The position numbers and the translations under genes are program-made. 15,901 nucleotides of DNA from Chloroflexia bacterium. Its GTDB lineage: Bacteria > Chloroflexota > Chloroflexia > Thermomicrobiales > JALYUS01. The first letter of the stretch is position 1. The number at the start of each line of letters is the position of its first letter. A model generated the notes under the pieces. That model did no database searches. It was not told where the DNA came from and was given only the letters and a program-made list of their open reading frames with translations. Where the stretch lies: assembly GCA_025928215.1 (NCBI GenBank), contig JAICJW010000044.1:1-15901 (forward strand), written 5' to 3'. Positions 1 to 7,125 of the stretch are shown in pieces.

Positions 1-50
1 CGCGCCTCGGCAATCGTCAATGTCGTCAGCGCGCGGACCGTCGCGCTCAT
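1..50 (-). CDS. gatA: Aspartyl/glutamyl-tRNA(Asn/Gln) amidotransferase subunit A, 5' fragment
   Basis: Only the first 16 codons are visible (MSATVRALTTLTIAEA); the gene runs off the left edge of the window. The 'LTIAEA' stretch fits the N-terminus of GatA, where a helix of the type L-T-I/A-x-E-A precedes the amidase domain. The ATG at 50-48 overlaps the gatC stop codon by one base (TAATG), which implies translational coupling. GatA is the amidase-signature subunit that releases ammonia from glutamine for transamidation of Glu-tRNA(Gln) or Asp-tRNA(Asn) in the cytoplasm. The call rests on these few residues plus the gatC neighbour; none of the catalytic Ser-Ser-Lys residues is in view. Confidence 0.8.
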   Translation of the reverse strand, partial: MSATVRALTTLTIAEA

Positions 51-346
51 TAAGATTCCTCCAGCACGGCATCCACCTTAATGAAGTTGTCCTCGGTACG
101 CGGCGTATTGGCGAGCGCGACTGCTGTCGGCAATGAGGGGCGCACGGTATCATCGCGCAGGACGCTGGTCACGGCGATCACCTGCGCGGTCGGCGGGATG
201 GCGGCGGTGTCCACCTCCTGCAATTGATTGATATGCTCGAGGATTGTATCCAACTGGCCGCGCAATTCGTCCAACTCCTCGGTCGAGAAGCGGAGATATG
301 CGAGCGCCGCCACATGCTGCACCTCATCGAGCGTCAGTTCCGCCAC
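50..346 (-). CDS. gatC: Aspartyl/glutamyl-tRNA(Asn/Gln) amidotransferase subunit C
   Basis: A 98-residue protein of the usual GatC length. GatC is the small subunit that wraps around GatA and helps it bind GatB in the tRNA-dependent amidotransferase. Family landmarks in order are an N-terminal helix (LTLDEVQHVAALAYLRFS, residues 4-21), a second helix with 'QLDTILEHINQLQEVDT', then 'VLRDDTVRPSL' and the C-terminal 'ALANTPRTEDNFIKVDAVLEES'. I chose the GTG at 346-344 as start because a GGGAGG ribosome-binding site sits about 8 bases upstream and the family begins here. An in-frame ATG at 427 would add 27 residues that do not resemble GatC. The stop overlaps the gatA start. The 121-base gap to rodA suggests the pair may have its own promoter, though I cannot point to a clear one. 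Confidence 0.93.
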   Translation of the reverse strand: MAELTLDEVQHVAALAYLRFSTEELDELRGQLDTILEHINQLQEVDTAAIPPTAQVIAVTSVLRDDTVRPSLPTAVALANTPRTEDNFIKVDAVLEES

Positions 347-451
347 CGTCGTTCCCTCCCACCATTCCGCACCGTGCACAGACCGCATCGTCGCGCAGTA
401 TCGTATCACGACTTCCCAGCGGGGCATGGGACGGCGGCCACATGCGCTCGT

Positions 452-465
452 CCCGTTCTAACGGG
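452..465. promoter_or_regulatory. Short perfect inverted repeat after rodA
   Basis: CCCGTT-CT-AACGGG, six-base arms with a two-base centre, lying two bases beyond the rodA stop codon in the rodA-gatC gap. No T-run follows on the minus strand, so a classical intrinsic terminator is unlikely. It could be a protein-binding site for gatCA or a weak pause hairpin. The role is unknown. Confidence 0.3.
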
Positions 466-467
466 TG

Positions 468-1601
468 TTATCCGATCACAAATTTCTGATGACGCATCAA
501 AATACTCTGCATCAGACCCTGACCGACGAGGAGAGTCCATAATTGCGTGCCGCCGTAGGAAATGAAGGGCAGCGGCACACCGGTGACGGGCATCATCCGG
601 GCGTTCATGCCGATATTGACGACGACCTGAAAGAGCAATTGGGCGGTGATCCCCATTGCGATTAACTGCCCGAACGAATCGCCTGCCGTCATCACGACAT
701 TGGAGTAGCGCCAGATGAGCATCAGAAAGAGCGTGATGAGCGCCAGACAGCCGAGAAAGCCGAACATCGCCGCTGCATGCGCGAAGATGAAGTCCGTCGT
801 GCGGACTTTCAGGAAATCGTAGTCGCTCTGAATGCCGCCGTGAATGCCATTGCCTGCCACGCCCCCGCCGGCAATCGAGCGCTGCGCCTGGACGATGTTA
901 TAGCCTTCCCCCTGGAAATTCTTCGGGGACGTTGGGTCGAGAAAGGCGTCGAACCGGGTCTTTTGATAGTCCGGCAAGTGTGCCCAGAGCAGGATCGCGG
1001 CGGGTACAGCGGCGACGAGCAGCCCGGCGAAATAGATCAGGCGCGTGCGCGAAATGCCCATCATCGCGACCCAGATCGCCACAAATACTAACGCCGTGCC
1101 GAGGTCCGGCTGCTTATAGATGAGTAGCGCGGGCACCATGACGATGACGAGCGCAATCAGGAAATTGTACCAGCGCGCCATCTTCTCGCCCCGGCTGCTG
1201 ATAAACGCGGCGAGGCCGATAATCACGGCGATCTTCGCCGCTTCGGAGGGCTGGAAAAGCGTCAGTTTAAAATCGAACCAGCGGCGCGCGCCCGCGATCG
1301 TCGTGCCGACAACGAGCACCGCGACGAGCAGAAAGACCGCTCCACCGTAGATGATCGGCGCGACGCCCCGGAAAATCCGGTAATCGAGAAGCGAAAAAGC
1401 GACCATGAGGCCGACGCCGACAACAAAATAGGCGACCTGGCGGACCGGCAGGCTCCCCAATGTCAAAGCCCCGGCGCCGTTTGCGCTGTAGATCGCCAGG
1501 ATACCGAAGCCGGTGAGCGCGAGCGTCACCACAACGATATAGAGATCGAGATAGCGCGTTCGCGCGCGGTCAAAGGTCGTGCTGCCACTCATCACTGCCA
1601 C
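468..1601 (-). CDS. rodA: RodA/FtsW-family (SEDS) peptidoglycan glycosyltransferase
   Basis: A 377-residue polytopic membrane protein with about ten hydrophobic segments starting near residue 20, the usual size for RodA. SEDS proteins polymerise lipid II into glycan strands with a partner class B PBP. Recognisable motifs are 'FQPSEAAKIAVI' (116-127), 'YKQPDLGTALVF' (162-173), 'TTDFIFA' (268-274) with the likely catalytic Asp270, and 'MPVTGVPLPFISYGG' (337-351) near the C-terminus. The Glu-Glu pair that usually follows DFIFA is replaced by Ala278-Met279, which is unusual. RodA fits better than FtsW on length and on the KQPDLGT form. The start is the GTG at 1601, with GGGA 11 bases upstream. 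An ATG three codons later (1592) is the alternative but lies too far from that site. The HD-domain gene ends 35 bases upstream, so the two are probably cotranscribed. Confidence 0.9.
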   Translation of the reverse strand: MAVMSGSTTFDRARTRYLDLYIVVVTLALTGFGILAIYSANGAGALTLGSLPVRQVAYFVVGVGLMVAFSLLDYRIFRGVAPIIYGGAVFLLVAVLVVGTTIAGARRWFDFKLTLFQPSEAAKIAVIIGLAAFISSRGEKMARWYNFLIALVIVMVPALLIYKQPDLGTALVFVAIWVAMMGISRTRLIYFAGLLVAAVPAAILLWAHLPDYQKTRFDAFLDPTSPKNFQGEGYNIVQAQRSIAGGGVAGNGIHGGIQSDYDFLKVRTTDFIFAHAAAMFGFLGCLALITLFLMLIWRYSNVVMTAGDSFGQLIAMGITAQLLFQVVVNIGMNARMMPVTGVPLPFISYGGTQLWTLLVGQGLMQSILMRHQKFVIG

Positions 1602-1636
1602 GATCGGATGATTCCCTTTCCGTCAGCCGGCGATCG

Positions 1637-2476
1637 CTAGAGGATCGTGTTCCCGTTGATCTCGATATGGAAGCGGCAGTCGAGGAATTCGGCCGCCCGC
1701 TTCGACTGCAACATGCGCGGCAAGAAGATTTCGAAGTAGTCCATCACGGACGAAATCGCTGTGTCAATCGTCAGTTCGAGGGTGATCGTCTTCTCGTCCG
1801 CATCCACCCGAAGGAAGGATGAGACGACGGCGTAGTTCACGCGGTCGTGCGCGTCGTAGGTGGACGGGTCCGGATTGCGGACGCGCGAGCGATGAACGTC
1901 CGATTTATCCGCAACAATCAGCGCCGCACAGACCGCATGAACGGGTTCGGCGAGGCCGCCGCCATCGTCGCCGTGGCTGCCGATCGCGCCCATGACGACC
2001 GCGATATCGTCCATTGGCATACCGAGCCGTTGCAAGATGGGCATACTCATTACCGCGCCACTGTTCGGATGCCCGCGCCGGTTCACGACATTGCCGATGT
2101 CGTGCAAGATGCCCGCGATGGCCGTGAGTTCCTGCGTGTGCTCGTCGTAGCCGAGGATGCGCACGACGTTCCGCGCGATCCGCGCGACGAGGGTCACATG
2201 GCGCAGGCCATGCTCCGTGTAGCCGACGACGCCGAGATTCCGGTTCGCGTGGTCAATCAGTTTTCGCACGTCGGCGTCGTGCTCGACCATCTGATACGTC
2301 ACCGGCATAGCGGCGGCGGTCGTCTCCGGGGTCGTCTCTTTCGGCGTCGGCGGGATGGCCGCAACCTGCGGCGCGAGGGGTTTCTTTTGTTCGACGCTGA
2401 TCGTCGTCGCGGCGATTCCCGCTGCCGTTTGCGCCGTCGCCTCGGCGACGGTCGCCTTCTTCGATGTCTCTGCCAT
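1637..2476 (-). CDS. HD-domain phosphohydrolase
   Basis: A 279-residue protein. Residues 1-57 are Ala/Thr/Pro-rich and probably disordered. The HD domain follows: 'HGLRHVTLVARIARNV' (His93), 'AGILHDIGNVVNRRGH' with the metal-binding His125-Asp126 and His136, 'AIGSHGDD' (His168) and 'LIVADKSDVHRSRVRN' (Asp190). The pattern 'VADKSDVHRSRVRN...HDRVNYAV' is shared by a widespread uncharacterised HD family, so metal-dependent phosphomonoesterase or phosphodiesterase activity is likely but the substrate is unknown. The C-terminal 60 residues look like a separate beta-rich segment. I chose the ATG at 2476 because GGAAAGGG lies about 9 bases upstream. The 15-residue extension from 2521 runs through a short tandem repeat and looks spurious. 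The gene sits between tatD and rodA on the same strand. Confidence 0.85.
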   Translation of the reverse strand: MAETSKKATVAEATAQTAAGIAATTISVEQKKPLAPQVAAIPPTPKETTPETTAAAMPVTYQMVEHDADVRKLIDHANRNLGVVGYTEHGLRHVTLVARIARNVVRILGYDEHTQELTAIAGILHDIGNVVNRRGHPNSGAVMSMPILQRLGMPMDDIAVVMGAIGSHGDDGGGLAEPVHAVCAALIVADKSDVHRSRVRNPDPSTYDAHDRVNYAVVSSFLRVDADEKTITLELTIDTAISSVMDYFEIFLPRMLQSKRAAEFLDCRFHIEINGNTIL

Positions 2477-2496
2477 ACCCAAGACCCTTTCCACCA

Positions 2497-2514
2497 ATGC
2501 GCGATGCGCGATGC
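2497..2514. repeat. Short 7-base tandem repeat (ATGCGCG, about 2.6 copies)
   Basis: ATGCGCG-ATGCGCG-ATGC, directly upstream of the HD-protein ribosome-binding site in the 82-base gap after the tatD-family gene. It is too short to class further. It may vary in copy number and affect spacing upstream of the start. Confidence 0.45.
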
Positions 2515-2558
2515 ACACCACGCTTCATGCAGCATACCACAGCCGGAACGGCCGGATA

Positions 2559-3350
2559 TCAGAGAAGCGTGTCGGGTATGGCAATCCCGAACAGACGAGC
2601 CGCATTCTCCGTCGTCGTTGCCGCGATGCTTGCGGGGTCGCTCTCTCTGAGAACCGCGATCCGCTCGGCGACGAGCGCGACATAAGCCGATTCATTCCGC
2701 CGCCCACGGTGCGGATGCGGCGCGAGATAGGGGCTATCGGTCTCGATCACGATGCGGTCGAGTGGCAGCGCGCGCACGGCATCATGGAGCGCGGTCGCGT
2801 TTTTGAAGGTCACCGGCCCGCCGATGCCGAGGTGCAACCCGAGCGCGAGCAACTCCGTCGCGAATGCCGGCCCGCCATTGAAGGCGTGCAGCACGCCGTG
2901 GAGTGGCCCATGCGCCGCGACCGCCGCGCGCAAGATCGCTAGCAAATCATCCTGTGCCTCGCGGTGGTGGATGACGATCGGTTTACCGAGCGCGCGGGCG
3001 AGCGCCAGTTGCGCCACGAAGGCCGCCCGCTGCCGCTCCGGCGGCGCGTCGTCGCGGTAATAATCAAGCCCCGTCTCACCGACCGCCACCGCTTTGGGAT
3101 GCGCGTGCAGTTCCGCGAGCGTTGCGATCATCGCGTCATCCCACGTCGCGGCATCGTTCGGATGGAAGCCGAGACAGGCGAAAAGGCCGGGATGCGCCGC
3201 GGCCAGCGCGAGCGTCGTCGGCCATGTCGCGGGGCTATAACCAACGTTGACAATGGCGCGCACGCCCGCATCCGCCGCGCGCTGAAGGACAGCCGCGCGG
3301 TCTTCGTCGAACTGCGGCGCGTCGAGATGGGCATGTGAATCGCAGAGCAT
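2559..3350 (-). CDS. TatD family metal-dependent deoxyribonuclease
   Basis: A 263-residue TIM-barrel hydrolase of the normal TatD/YcfH length. Metal-binding and active-site motifs are complete: 'DSHAHLDAPQF' (His6, His8), 'GETGLDYYRD' (Glu92), 'VIHHREAQDD' (His128), 'LHAFNGG' (His155) and 'IETDSPYLAPHPHRG' (Asp205). Family members are cytoplasmic 3'-5' exonucleases or DNases with two-metal centres, linked in various bacteria to DNA repair and RNA quality control. The exact substrate here cannot be read from sequence. The ATG at 3350 has GAGGAG four bases upstream. The gene is divergent from the YihY-family gene and probably heads the minus-strand series that continues into the HD-domain gene and rodA. 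YcfH/TatD paralogues are hard to tell apart, so I give no symbol. Confidence 0.92.
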   Translation of the reverse strand: MLCDSHAHLDAPQFDEDRAAVLQRAADAGVRAIVNVGYSPATWPTTLALAAAHPGLFACLGFHPNDAATWDDAMIATLAELHAHPKAVAVGETGLDYYRDDAPPERQRAAFVAQLALARALGKPIVIHHREAQDDLLAILRAAVAAHGPLHGVLHAFNGGPAFATELLALGLHLGIGGPVTFKNATALHDAVRALPLDRIVIETDSPYLAPHPHRGRRNESAYVALVAERIAVLRESDPASIAATTTENAARLFGIAIPDTLL

Positions 3351-3470
3351 GGATCTCCTCGGCGTTGGGACGGTAAAGGGTTACGCTTTCTTGTGATGAC
3401 GACGTGGCACGGCTTCTGCATATACCGCACAGCACGACGGTTCGCGCGATCGTATCCGGGGGTGAGACGA

Positions 3471-4742
3471 ATGGCAACGGCAACCCGCACGCTCTCCGCG
3501 CAGCCGCGGACGAAACAGAAACCGAAGATAGACTACAAGGAAGTCGCCCGCGCGACGATGAAGGAGTTCAGCCAGGACGATTGCTCCGGCCTCGCGGCGG
3601 AATCCGCCTATCACATTCTCTTCTCGATCTTTCCACTGGCGATCTTTGGCGCCTCGATGTCCGCGATTATCAATAGCATCTTTGGCCTCGATCTCTTCGG
3701 CAAGATTATGAGCGCGCTCACTTCCCGGCTACCCTCCGATGCCGCGACCGCGCTTTCCGGGCCGCTGGCAAAAGTCCTCAGCAACCAGAGCGGCGGTTTG
3801 CTCTCGTTCGGGATCCTTACCGCCCTCTGGTCCGGGTCGGCGGCGGTAAGCACCTTCATCAAGGCGCTGAATCGCGCGTATGACGTCGAGGAAACGCGAC
3901 CGTTCTGGCGGCGCAAGGGGACGGAAATCCTGCTGACCCTCTTCGTCGGCATCGTCGCCGCCGCCGCGTTTATCTTCATCGTCTTCGGCGGCAAACTCGG
4001 CGACGCGATTGCGAAGCATATCGGTGCGGGACACATTTTCACGATCGTCTGGAATATTCTCCGCTGGCCGCTGATCCTTGCCTTTATCTCGCTCGCCCTC
4101 GCCGTACTCTACTGGGTCGGGCCGAACATCAAGCAGAAGTTTCAGTGGATCTCTCCCGGCGCGATCCTCGCGACCATCGTCTGGATTCTGGCGATCGGCG
4201 CATTCGGCCTCTATGTCTCGAAGTTCGGTAGCTACAATAAAACCTACGGCACGCTTGGCGGCATTATCGTGCTGCTGTTGGTCTTCTATATCTCATCGCT
4301 GGTCATCATGCTCGGCGGCCAACTCAACAGCGAACTCGCCAAGCGCTATGACCCGGAAACGATCGAAGACATCGCCGATCATCCCGAGAAAGACAAGGGC
4401 GAGACGATCTACGCCGACAAAGCGCCGAAGAAATCGCAGCCAGACCGCGAATCCGATCTGAAAGGCGCGGAGGTGCGCGGCGAACCGATCACCAATCGCA
4501 CCGCGCCGACCGCGAAGACGCAAAGCGGCAAACAGCGCCTCGTCAACTACTCGACCGGCAAGCGCGAAGACCCGTCACCGCGCCCGGACGCGCAGTATAC
4601 GATGACAGCGACACCGAACCCGACGCGCCGCACCCGTGCCAACGCCACGGCGGAGCCGCCGACGAAGCGCGCGGCGGTCGGTGTCGGCCTCCTCGGACTC
4701 GGTGCGGTGGGAATGGCGGCAAAGCGATTCCTGAAGAAGTAG
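3471..4742 (+). CDS. YihY/virulence factor BrkB family inner-membrane protein with long hydrophilic tail
   Basis: A 423-residue protein. The first 20 residues are basic and hydrophilic. Residues 21-295 form the YihY/BrkB domain: 'CSGLAAESAYHILFSIFPL' (38-56), then a series of hydrophobic segments (about 47-70, 108-130, 152-175, 190-216, 228-250, 260-284), with 'YNKTYGTLGGIIVLLLVFYISS' (255-276) and 'GGQLNSEL' (282-289), both typical of the family. The molecular function is not settled; despite old names, it is not a proven RNase BN or transporter. After residue 295 comes about 110 residues of charged, low-complexity tail, then a short hydrophobic stretch (402-416) and a basic end, which is unusual for the family. 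Start: ATG at 3471 with GGGGGTGA upstream, preferred over an in-frame ATG at 3393 that adds 26 unrelated residues. The gene converges on glmS. Confidence 0.88.
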   Translation: MATATRTLSAQPRTKQKPKIDYKEVARATMKEFSQDDCSGLAAESAYHILFSIFPLAIFGASMSAIINSIFGLDLFGKIMSALTSRLPSDAATALSGPLAKVLSNQSGGLLSFGILTALWSGSAAVSTFIKALNRAYDVEETRPFWRRKGTEILLTLFVGIVAAAAFIFIVFGGKLGDAIAKHIGAGHIFTIVWNILRWPLILAFISLALAVLYWVGPNIKQKFQWISPGAILATIVWILAIGAFGLYVSKFGSYNKTYGTLGGIIVLLLVFYISSLVIMLGGQLNSELAKRYDPETIEDIADHPEKDKGETIYADKAPKKSQPDRESDLKGAEVRGEPITNRTAPTAKTQSGKQRLVNYSTGKREDPSPRPDAQYTMTATPNPTRRTRANATAEPPTKRAAVGVGLLGLGAVGMAAKRFLKK

Positions 4743-4753
4743 AGGGAAGTTCG

Positions 4754-4811
4754 GGTTCGGGGTTCGGAGTTCGAGGAAACAGTATCCACTCCGAACCTCG
4801 AACCCCGAACC
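4754..4811. terminator. Inverted repeat of GTTCGGG-like units between convergent genes; candidate bidirectional terminator
   Basis: The 72-base gap between the YihY-family stop (4742) and the glmS stop (4815) is almost filled by a large imperfect hairpin. Positions 4754-4776 pair with 4789-4811 around a 12-base loop, with 13 uninterrupted pairs at the base and a few mismatches or wobbles near the loop. Each arm is itself a run of 7-base GTTCGGG/GTTCGAG units. There is no clear U-run on either side, so a strict intrinsic terminator is not proven. Position between converging genes supports a role in ending both transcripts. Confidence 0.55.
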
Positions 4812-4814
4812 TCG

Positions 4815-6602
4815 TTACTTCACCGTTACGCTCTTGGCGAGGTTGCGGGGCTTATCGGGATCGAAGCCACGCAAGAGCGCGAGGTGATAGCCGAGCAACT
4901 GCGCCGGGATGACGTTGACGAGTGGTGAGGCATCACCAACATCGGCAACGGGAATATGGACATGGAACGCTTCGTCCGGCTCCGGCGAGACGCCGATGAT
5001 GAAGGCGCCGCGCGCGCGCATCTCCATCGCGCCGGAGAGGATATCCGCGCGCGTCTCATCCATCGGCGCGAAGACGAGGCAGGGCGTATCCTGCTCGATC
5101 AAGGCGATCACCCCATGCTTCAATTCGCCGGCCGCGAAGCCTTCCGCATGCATATAGGAGACTTCCTTGATCTTCAGCGCCGATTCGAGCGCCGTCGGGT
5201 ACGCGAGGCCCCGACCGATCACATAGAGATGATCCTTGCTGACGATGCGCGCCGCAACCGCATGCACGGCCTCCGCGCACTCGCCGTTCAACGCCTCCTC
5301 GACCGCCACCGCCGCGCGGCGGAGGAGCGCCTGCCCCTCTTCCAGTTTGTCCGCGATGGCGTATGCCGTGAGCAGGAGGATCGCCACCTTCGCCGTGTAC
5401 GCTTTGGTGGAAAGGACGCACTGCTCCGGGCCTGCGGTCAGCGGCACGACGACATCGGCAATCCGCGCCAGGCTTGAACCGGGCACATTGACGAGCGCGC
5501 CGATCTGCGCGCCCCGCGCCCGCGCCGCGTTGACTCCCTCGATGATGTCCGCTGTTTCGCCGCTCTGCGAGAGTGCGATGACCAGCGAGCGCGGCGTGAT
5601 GAAGTGCTCGTGATACTTGAATTCGGAGCCGAGCACGAAGTTGATGTGCCGCTGCGCGATGCGTGAAAAGAGATAGGTACCCGAGAGCGCGGCGTACGAC
5701 GCCGTGCCGCAGCCGAGCAGAAAGGTGCCGAAGGAGAGCCGGATGCGATCCGCGAGGTCTTGCGCGAGCGCGGCGTGATCGTCCGCGAGGCGCGCGATGA
5801 TCCCCGGCTGCTCCGCCATCTCCTTCGCCATGAAGTTCGGGTAGTCACCGACCCCCGCGTCGTCCGGCCGCCACGTCACGCGCTCCTCGCGGACCGGGAG
5901 CGGCGTGCCATCCTCCAGCGCGGAGAGAACGACCGTGCCGGGCGTCATCGTCGCCACCTGCCGGTCATCGAGGTAGACGACGCGGTCGGTGTATTCGAGG
6001 AGCGCAACGACATCGGAGGCAATATAGGTCGCGTCGTCGGCAATCCCGACGATCAGCGGCGAGACATTTTTGACGGCGACGAGTTCCTGCCGGTCCACCT
6101 GCATAACGATCACGGCGTTCAGGCCGTCCAATTGCCGGAACGCATAGCGCACCGCCCACGTCAGGTCGGCCTCCGGGTTGTCGTGATGGGCGAGCGCCTC
6201 CTCGACGAGATGAACGATCACCTCGGTATCCGTGTCCGACCGGAAGGTATGCCCGCGGGCGACGAGGCCCGCCTTCAGCATGATGTAGTTTTCAACGATG
6301 CCGTTGTGGATCAGCGCGATGCGGCGTGCTTCGTCCTGATGCGGATGGGCGTTCGGCTCGGTGACGCCGCCATGCGTCGCCCAACGCGTGTGTCCGAAGC
6401 CAATCGTGCTGAGCGGCAAGGTCGTCTCCGCCAGCCCGATCTTGCCGACATGCTTCTCGACCGCGAGGCCAGCGCCGTTGCGGACGGCGATTCCCCACGA
6501 GTCGTAGCCGCGATATTCGAGCCGTTTGAGCGCGGCGAGGGTCATCCCCGGCACATCAACGATTTTCTCCCGGCAGCCGACGTAGCCAAAAATTCCGCAC
6601 AT
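4815..6602 (-). CDS. glmS: Glutamine--fructose-6-phosphate aminotransferase (isomerizing)
   Basis: A 595-residue enzyme that makes glucosamine-6-phosphate from fructose-6-phosphate and glutamine, the first committed step to UDP-GlcNAc and peptidoglycan. It starts MCGIFGYVG, so Cys2 becomes the N-terminal nucleophile of the class II amidotransferase domain (about 1-235; 'HTRWATHGG' at 71-79, 'HNGIVENY' at 99-106). Two SIS domains follow: 'GCGTASYAALSG' (298-309) and 'SQSGETAD' (345-352) in the first, 'GRGLAYPTALESALKIKE' (463-480, Glu480) and 'AGELKHG' (491-497, His496) in the second. The C-terminal 'NLAKSVTVK' carries the conserved Lys590. Start: ATG at 6602 with AGGA about 9 bases upstream; a longer frame from 6692 would bury the essential Cys2. 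A glmS ribozyme lies in the leader, so expression is probably controlled by glucosamine-6-phosphate. Confidence 0.97.
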   Translation of the reverse strand: MCGIFGYVGCREKIVDVPGMTLAALKRLEYRGYDSWGIAVRNGAGLAVEKHVGKIGLAETTLPLSTIGFGHTRWATHGGVTEPNAHPHQDEARRIALIHNGIVENYIMLKAGLVARGHTFRSDTDTEVIVHLVEEALAHHDNPEADLTWAVRYAFRQLDGLNAVIVMQVDRQELVAVKNVSPLIVGIADDATYIASDVVALLEYTDRVVYLDDRQVATMTPGTVVLSALEDGTPLPVREERVTWRPDDAGVGDYPNFMAKEMAEQPGIIARLADDHAALAQDLADRIRLSFGTFLLGCGTASYAALSGTYLFSRIAQRHINFVLGSEFKYHEHFITPRSLVIALSQSGETADIIEGVNAARARGAQIGALVNVPGSSLARIADVVVPLTAGPEQCVLSTKAYTAKVAILLLTAYAIADKLEEGQALLRRAAVAVEEALNGECAEAVHAVAARIVSKDHLYVIGRGLAYPTALESALKIKEVSYMHAEGFAAGELKHGVIALIEQDTPCLVFAPMDETRADILSGAMEMRARGAFIIGVSPEPDEAFHVHIPVADVGDASPLVNVIPAQLLGYHLALLRGFDPDKPRNLAKSVTVK

Positions 6603-6692
6603 GCTTTCTATCCTTTCAACGCACACGAGTACACGACCCGCACCGGGGCGCGGCCTACTCTGTCGCGCTGGCCTTGAAAAAAGGGGACACAT

Positions 6693-6830
6693 CGCACGGC
6701 CATTGTCGGGGCGTTACGCCACCGGTTTCCTCCGTACGTGACGACCGTGTCAGCCGGGGGGCCACCCGCCGAATCCTTCGCACAGCCCCCGCCTCGTCAC
6801 CCGGTTCACCTCCTCGACCGGGCCTGGCGC
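6693..6830 (-). ncRNA. glmS self-cleaving ribozyme (glucosamine-6-phosphate-responsive)
   Basis: Read on the minus strand upstream of glmS. The cleavage site is A6831|G6830, followed by GCGCC. P1 is CCCGGT (6822-6817) with ACCGGG (6805-6800). The conserved TGACGAGG lies at 6799-6792. P2 is GGGGGC (6790-6785) with GCCCCC (6762-6757), enclosing the active-site strand TCGGCGGGTG (6772-6763). The CCGGCTGA after P2 matches known examples. P4 is CGTACGG (6738-6732) with CCGTGCG (6699-6693), one G-T pair. P4.1 is CGG-T-GGCG/CGCC-CCG with a TAA loop (6724-6707). AAACC precedes P4.1 and ACAATGG follows it, as in known P4 junctions. In this class glucosamine-6-phosphate acts as coenzyme, cleaving the mRNA and lowering GlmS. 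Cleavage would fall 228 bases upstream of the glmS ATG. The 3' boundary is approximate. The match is from memory of the consensus, not a model search. Confidence 0.92.
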
Positions 6831-7024
6831 TACGAACCAATCGTCCCTTCCTTCTCTCAGCGCACTGCCGCGAGTCTACGCGTCGCGGGGCGGGGTGTCA
6901 AACCGAACCGCACCATAACAATACACTCCTGTCTTCAATGAGAACGTGACACTGCACGCGTTCGTGATGCGAAGCAACTGAGTGTATTCATTGCTGTTCC
7001 TGCATGGGCGACCGCGCGAAAACC

Positions 7025-7049
7025 GGAACTTGTCAGGCATGGGATCGTT
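7025..7049 (+). promoter_or_regulatory. Possible ECF-sigma-type promoter for the RDD gene pair
   Basis: GGAAC at 7025-7029 and CGTT at 7046-7049 are 16 bases apart, the layout used by many extracytoplasmic-function sigma factors. They lie about 80 bases before the first RDD start. A housekeeping reading (TTGTCA at 7030 with TATAGG at 7051, spacing 15) overlaps it and cannot be excluded. Such short motifs occur by chance. Confidence 0.25.
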
Positions 7050-7125
7050 ATATAGGGGAACAGGCTATCAGGAGGGAATCACCGCGCATGTTCATCGCCA
7101 ACGGCACGGAAAAGGAAGGGTCACG

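Larger units (their letters stand above)
6603..7125. other. Divergent control region between glmS and the RDD genes
   Basis: 523 bases with no credible gene. The minus-strand half (6693-6830) is the glmS ribozyme. Beyond it, at 6677-6688 on the minus strand, is GTCCCC followed by six T residues; that GTCCCC could pair with the P2 5' arm (6790-6785) as an alternative fold. On the minus strand upstream of the ribozyme, TTGAAG (6938-6933) and TATGGT (6917-6912), 15 bases apart, form a weak candidate glmS promoter. The plus-strand part leads into the first RDD gene and carries an ECF-type promoter candidate. I see no other structure. Confidence 0.6.

Noticed and set aside
5760..6677. A 305-codon plus-strand frame opposite glmS
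   Set aside because: Antisense to invariant glmS coding sequence and to its leader; composition is typical of a shadow frame.
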